Assembly: GCA_020853885.1 (NCBI GenBank)
Contig: JADYXZ010000017.1
Span: 1 to 64,000 of the forward strand
DNA: 64,000 nucleotides
Direction of reading: 5' to 3'
Source of the DNA: Bradyrhizobiaceae bacterium
Lineage (GTDB): Bacteria; Pseudomonadota; Alphaproteobacteria; Rhizobiales; Xanthobacteraceae
The notes beneath the pieces are model-generated. The model saw nothing but the letters and a program-made list of their open reading frames with translations, had not been told where the DNA came from and did not search any database. Made by a program: the position numbers and the translations under genes. This document shows positions 63,093 to 64,000 of the stretch, piece after piece. How positions within the stretch are numbered: the first letter of the stretch is position 1; each line of letters starts with the position of its first letter.

Positions 63093-63608
63093 TCAGGGCA
63101 GGCTGTCGTAGCCGGCACCGAATCCGGAGAGGCTCAGCGGTATGCCGATGCCTTCCTCCGGCGTCTGAAAGATGATGAAGGTGGCGAACTGTCCGGCCTT
63201 GAGCTGGCCGACGAGCTTGTCGTCCATCACCACCTCGGCGACGCAACCGTTCGGCAGGCAGCGCACGAAGCCGGCGCGGCCGATGTCGGCCTGATCGATT
63301 TTCAGGCCGAGGCCGGAGGGAAGCAGCACCCCGAGCGGCGCGAGCACGCGCATGAGCCGGCTCTTCCGGTCGGCGGTCTTCAGCACGATGACCGTCAATC
63401 CGACGTTCGGCCGGTCCTCGGCGGTGACGCTCTGGATCAGGGCGCACTGCTCGGACTGCGCGCCGGGAGGCGTGTCGCAACGAATCTGCCAATCGCCGTG
63501 CACGGATTTCACGACGCCCTGCGCCGACGCGGGAGCTGCGGGGAGCAGCAGCAGCGCGGCCACGGCTGCTCCGGTCAACCTCCATGCGCCAAGGCGCGAG
63601 CGCTGCAT
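63093..63608 (-). CDS. Invasion-associated locus B (IalB) family protein
   Basis: A 171-aa exported protein with a signal peptide (about 1-29, cleaved after ASA) and the IalB domain: KSVHGDWQIRCDTPPG, QCALIQSV, RCLPNGCVAEVVMDD with a close Cys pair. In Bartonella a family member affects erythrocyte entry, but homologues occur in free-living Hyphomicrobiales. GGAGG lies 7 nt before the ATG at 63608. The TAG/TGA stop region is adjacent to the convergent Bcr gene. Confidence 0.88.
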   Translation of the reverse strand: MQRSRLGAWRLTGAAVAALLLLPAAPASAQGVVKSVHGDWQIRCDTPPGAQSEQCALIQSVTAEDRPNVGLTVIVLKTADRKSRLMRVLAPLGVLLPSGLGLKIDQADIGRAGFVRCLPNGCVAEVVMDDKLVGQLKAGQFATFIIFQTPEEGIGIPLSLSGFGAGYDSLP

Positions 63609-63980
63609 GAACCGCCTCCGGGCCGCGAATCGCTTGCGGCCGCAGCCGCAACCTGTCCAAGGACCCGCGTACAACGCTGTGGGTCCATGTCAAGATTGCG
63701 GCAGCGGCGGCGGATTTTCCGGGCTTGCTGCAGCCGCGCAGACGGCCGGCCGCGGCCGCCCGCGCGTTGCGGGCCTTGGGGAATTGTGGTTCATGGAGGC
63801 CGGTCCCTGAAGGGACCGTATCCGCCGGCTCGTCCGATCTGAACATGCGCGGCAACTCGCCGCCGTCGGCTTCGTTTCAGGAACGGGTTTGGGGTGTTAG
63901 CTTGCGTACAATAAAAAAAGATATCTGATCGCGGTTTGCGCCTTCCGGCGCCGGCGGTCTGGCGGAAAGAGAGCGAAGCG
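63609..63980. other. 372-bp intergenic region
   Basis: No gene was recognised. A perfect hairpin, CGGTCCCTGAAGGGACCG (63801-63818), lies in the middle, and a TACAAT at 63907-63912 followed by a run of A could be a -10 element for the gene starting at 63981, although no matching -35 is visible. Confidence 0.4.
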
Positions 63981-64000
63981 ATGACGGGAATCATCAGCGG
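63981..64000 (+). CDS. Possible start of a gene running off the window
   Basis: ATG ACG GGA ATC ATC AGC with GGAAAGAGAGCGAAGCG upstream, a plausible ribosome site. Only six codons (MTGIIS) are visible, so nothing can be said of the product, and the call depends on sequence beyond 64000. Confidence 0.3.

Overview
The window is about 64 kb of GC-rich chromosome that reads as an alphaproteobacterium of the order Hyphomicrobiales, probably near the Bradyrhizobium / Rhodopseudomonas / Pseudolabrys group. This placement is inferred from the FixLJ-FixK circuit, the small families DUF2093, DUF4170, DUF6101, DUF6455 and IalB, a plant-type glutamate-cysteine ligase, and several palindromic intergenic repeat families. 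No rRNA, tRNA, CRISPR array, IS element or phage gene was seen.

Region 1 (1-16.2 kb) is a low-oxygen and nitrate-respiration block. Leftward runs narK, a double-length NarK1-NarK2 fusion, a small 4-TM membrane protein, narG and the start of narH. Next come a cysteine-free Crp/Fnr regulator (NarR-like), a DUF6455 Cys protein, a receiver-only response regulator, fixJ, fixL (haem PAS oxygen sensor), fixK, a small conserved protein, an Hsp20 chaperone and a CBS-CBS-BON protein. FNR/FixK-type boxes (TTGAT-N4-ATCAA class) lie upstream of narK, the NarR-like gene, DUF6455, the lone receiver, hsp20 and the CBS-BON gene. The block therefore looks like a self-contained oxygen-sensing hub together with its targets.

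Region 2 (16.2-24.7 kb) holds two REP-like palindromes, a crotonase-fold protein lacking a usual Glu, a secreted CHAP-type protein, a dihydropyrimidinase, and the lower beta-ketoadipate pathway (pcaR divergent from pcaI-pcaJ-pcaF) followed by an NmrA-type reductase.

Region 3 (24.7-29.8 kb) is a leftward five-gene cluster: a MetE-like zinc methyltransferase, DoxX, a Gfo/Idh oxidoreductase, an EboE-like TIM barrel and a beta-hydroxyacid dehydrogenase. I cannot match it to a known pathway, and it is the best candidate here for an undescribed catabolic or tailoring system.

Region 4 (30-41 kb) has glpD, a polyamine-type ABC transporter (potABC without its binding protein), pgi, arfB, mutL, rsmD, an RluB-type pseudouridine synthase whose tail is coded by a palindromic repeat, and tadA.

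Region 5 (41-64 kb) is mostly housekeeping: a patatin, an APH-type kinase, a fluoroacetate-dehalogenase-like hydrolase with all signature residues, purD, xseA, DUF2093, the envelope operon lpxK-waaA-acyltransferase-DUF4170-cysQ, DUF6101, ubiA with a secreted protein, rsmE, two tandem GCS2-family ligases, an EamA exporter, a Kef-type antiporter, a LysR regulator, a DUF1127 protein, a Bcr/CflA exporter and an IalB-family protein. Short palindromic repeats of at least five families punctuate the intergenic spaces.
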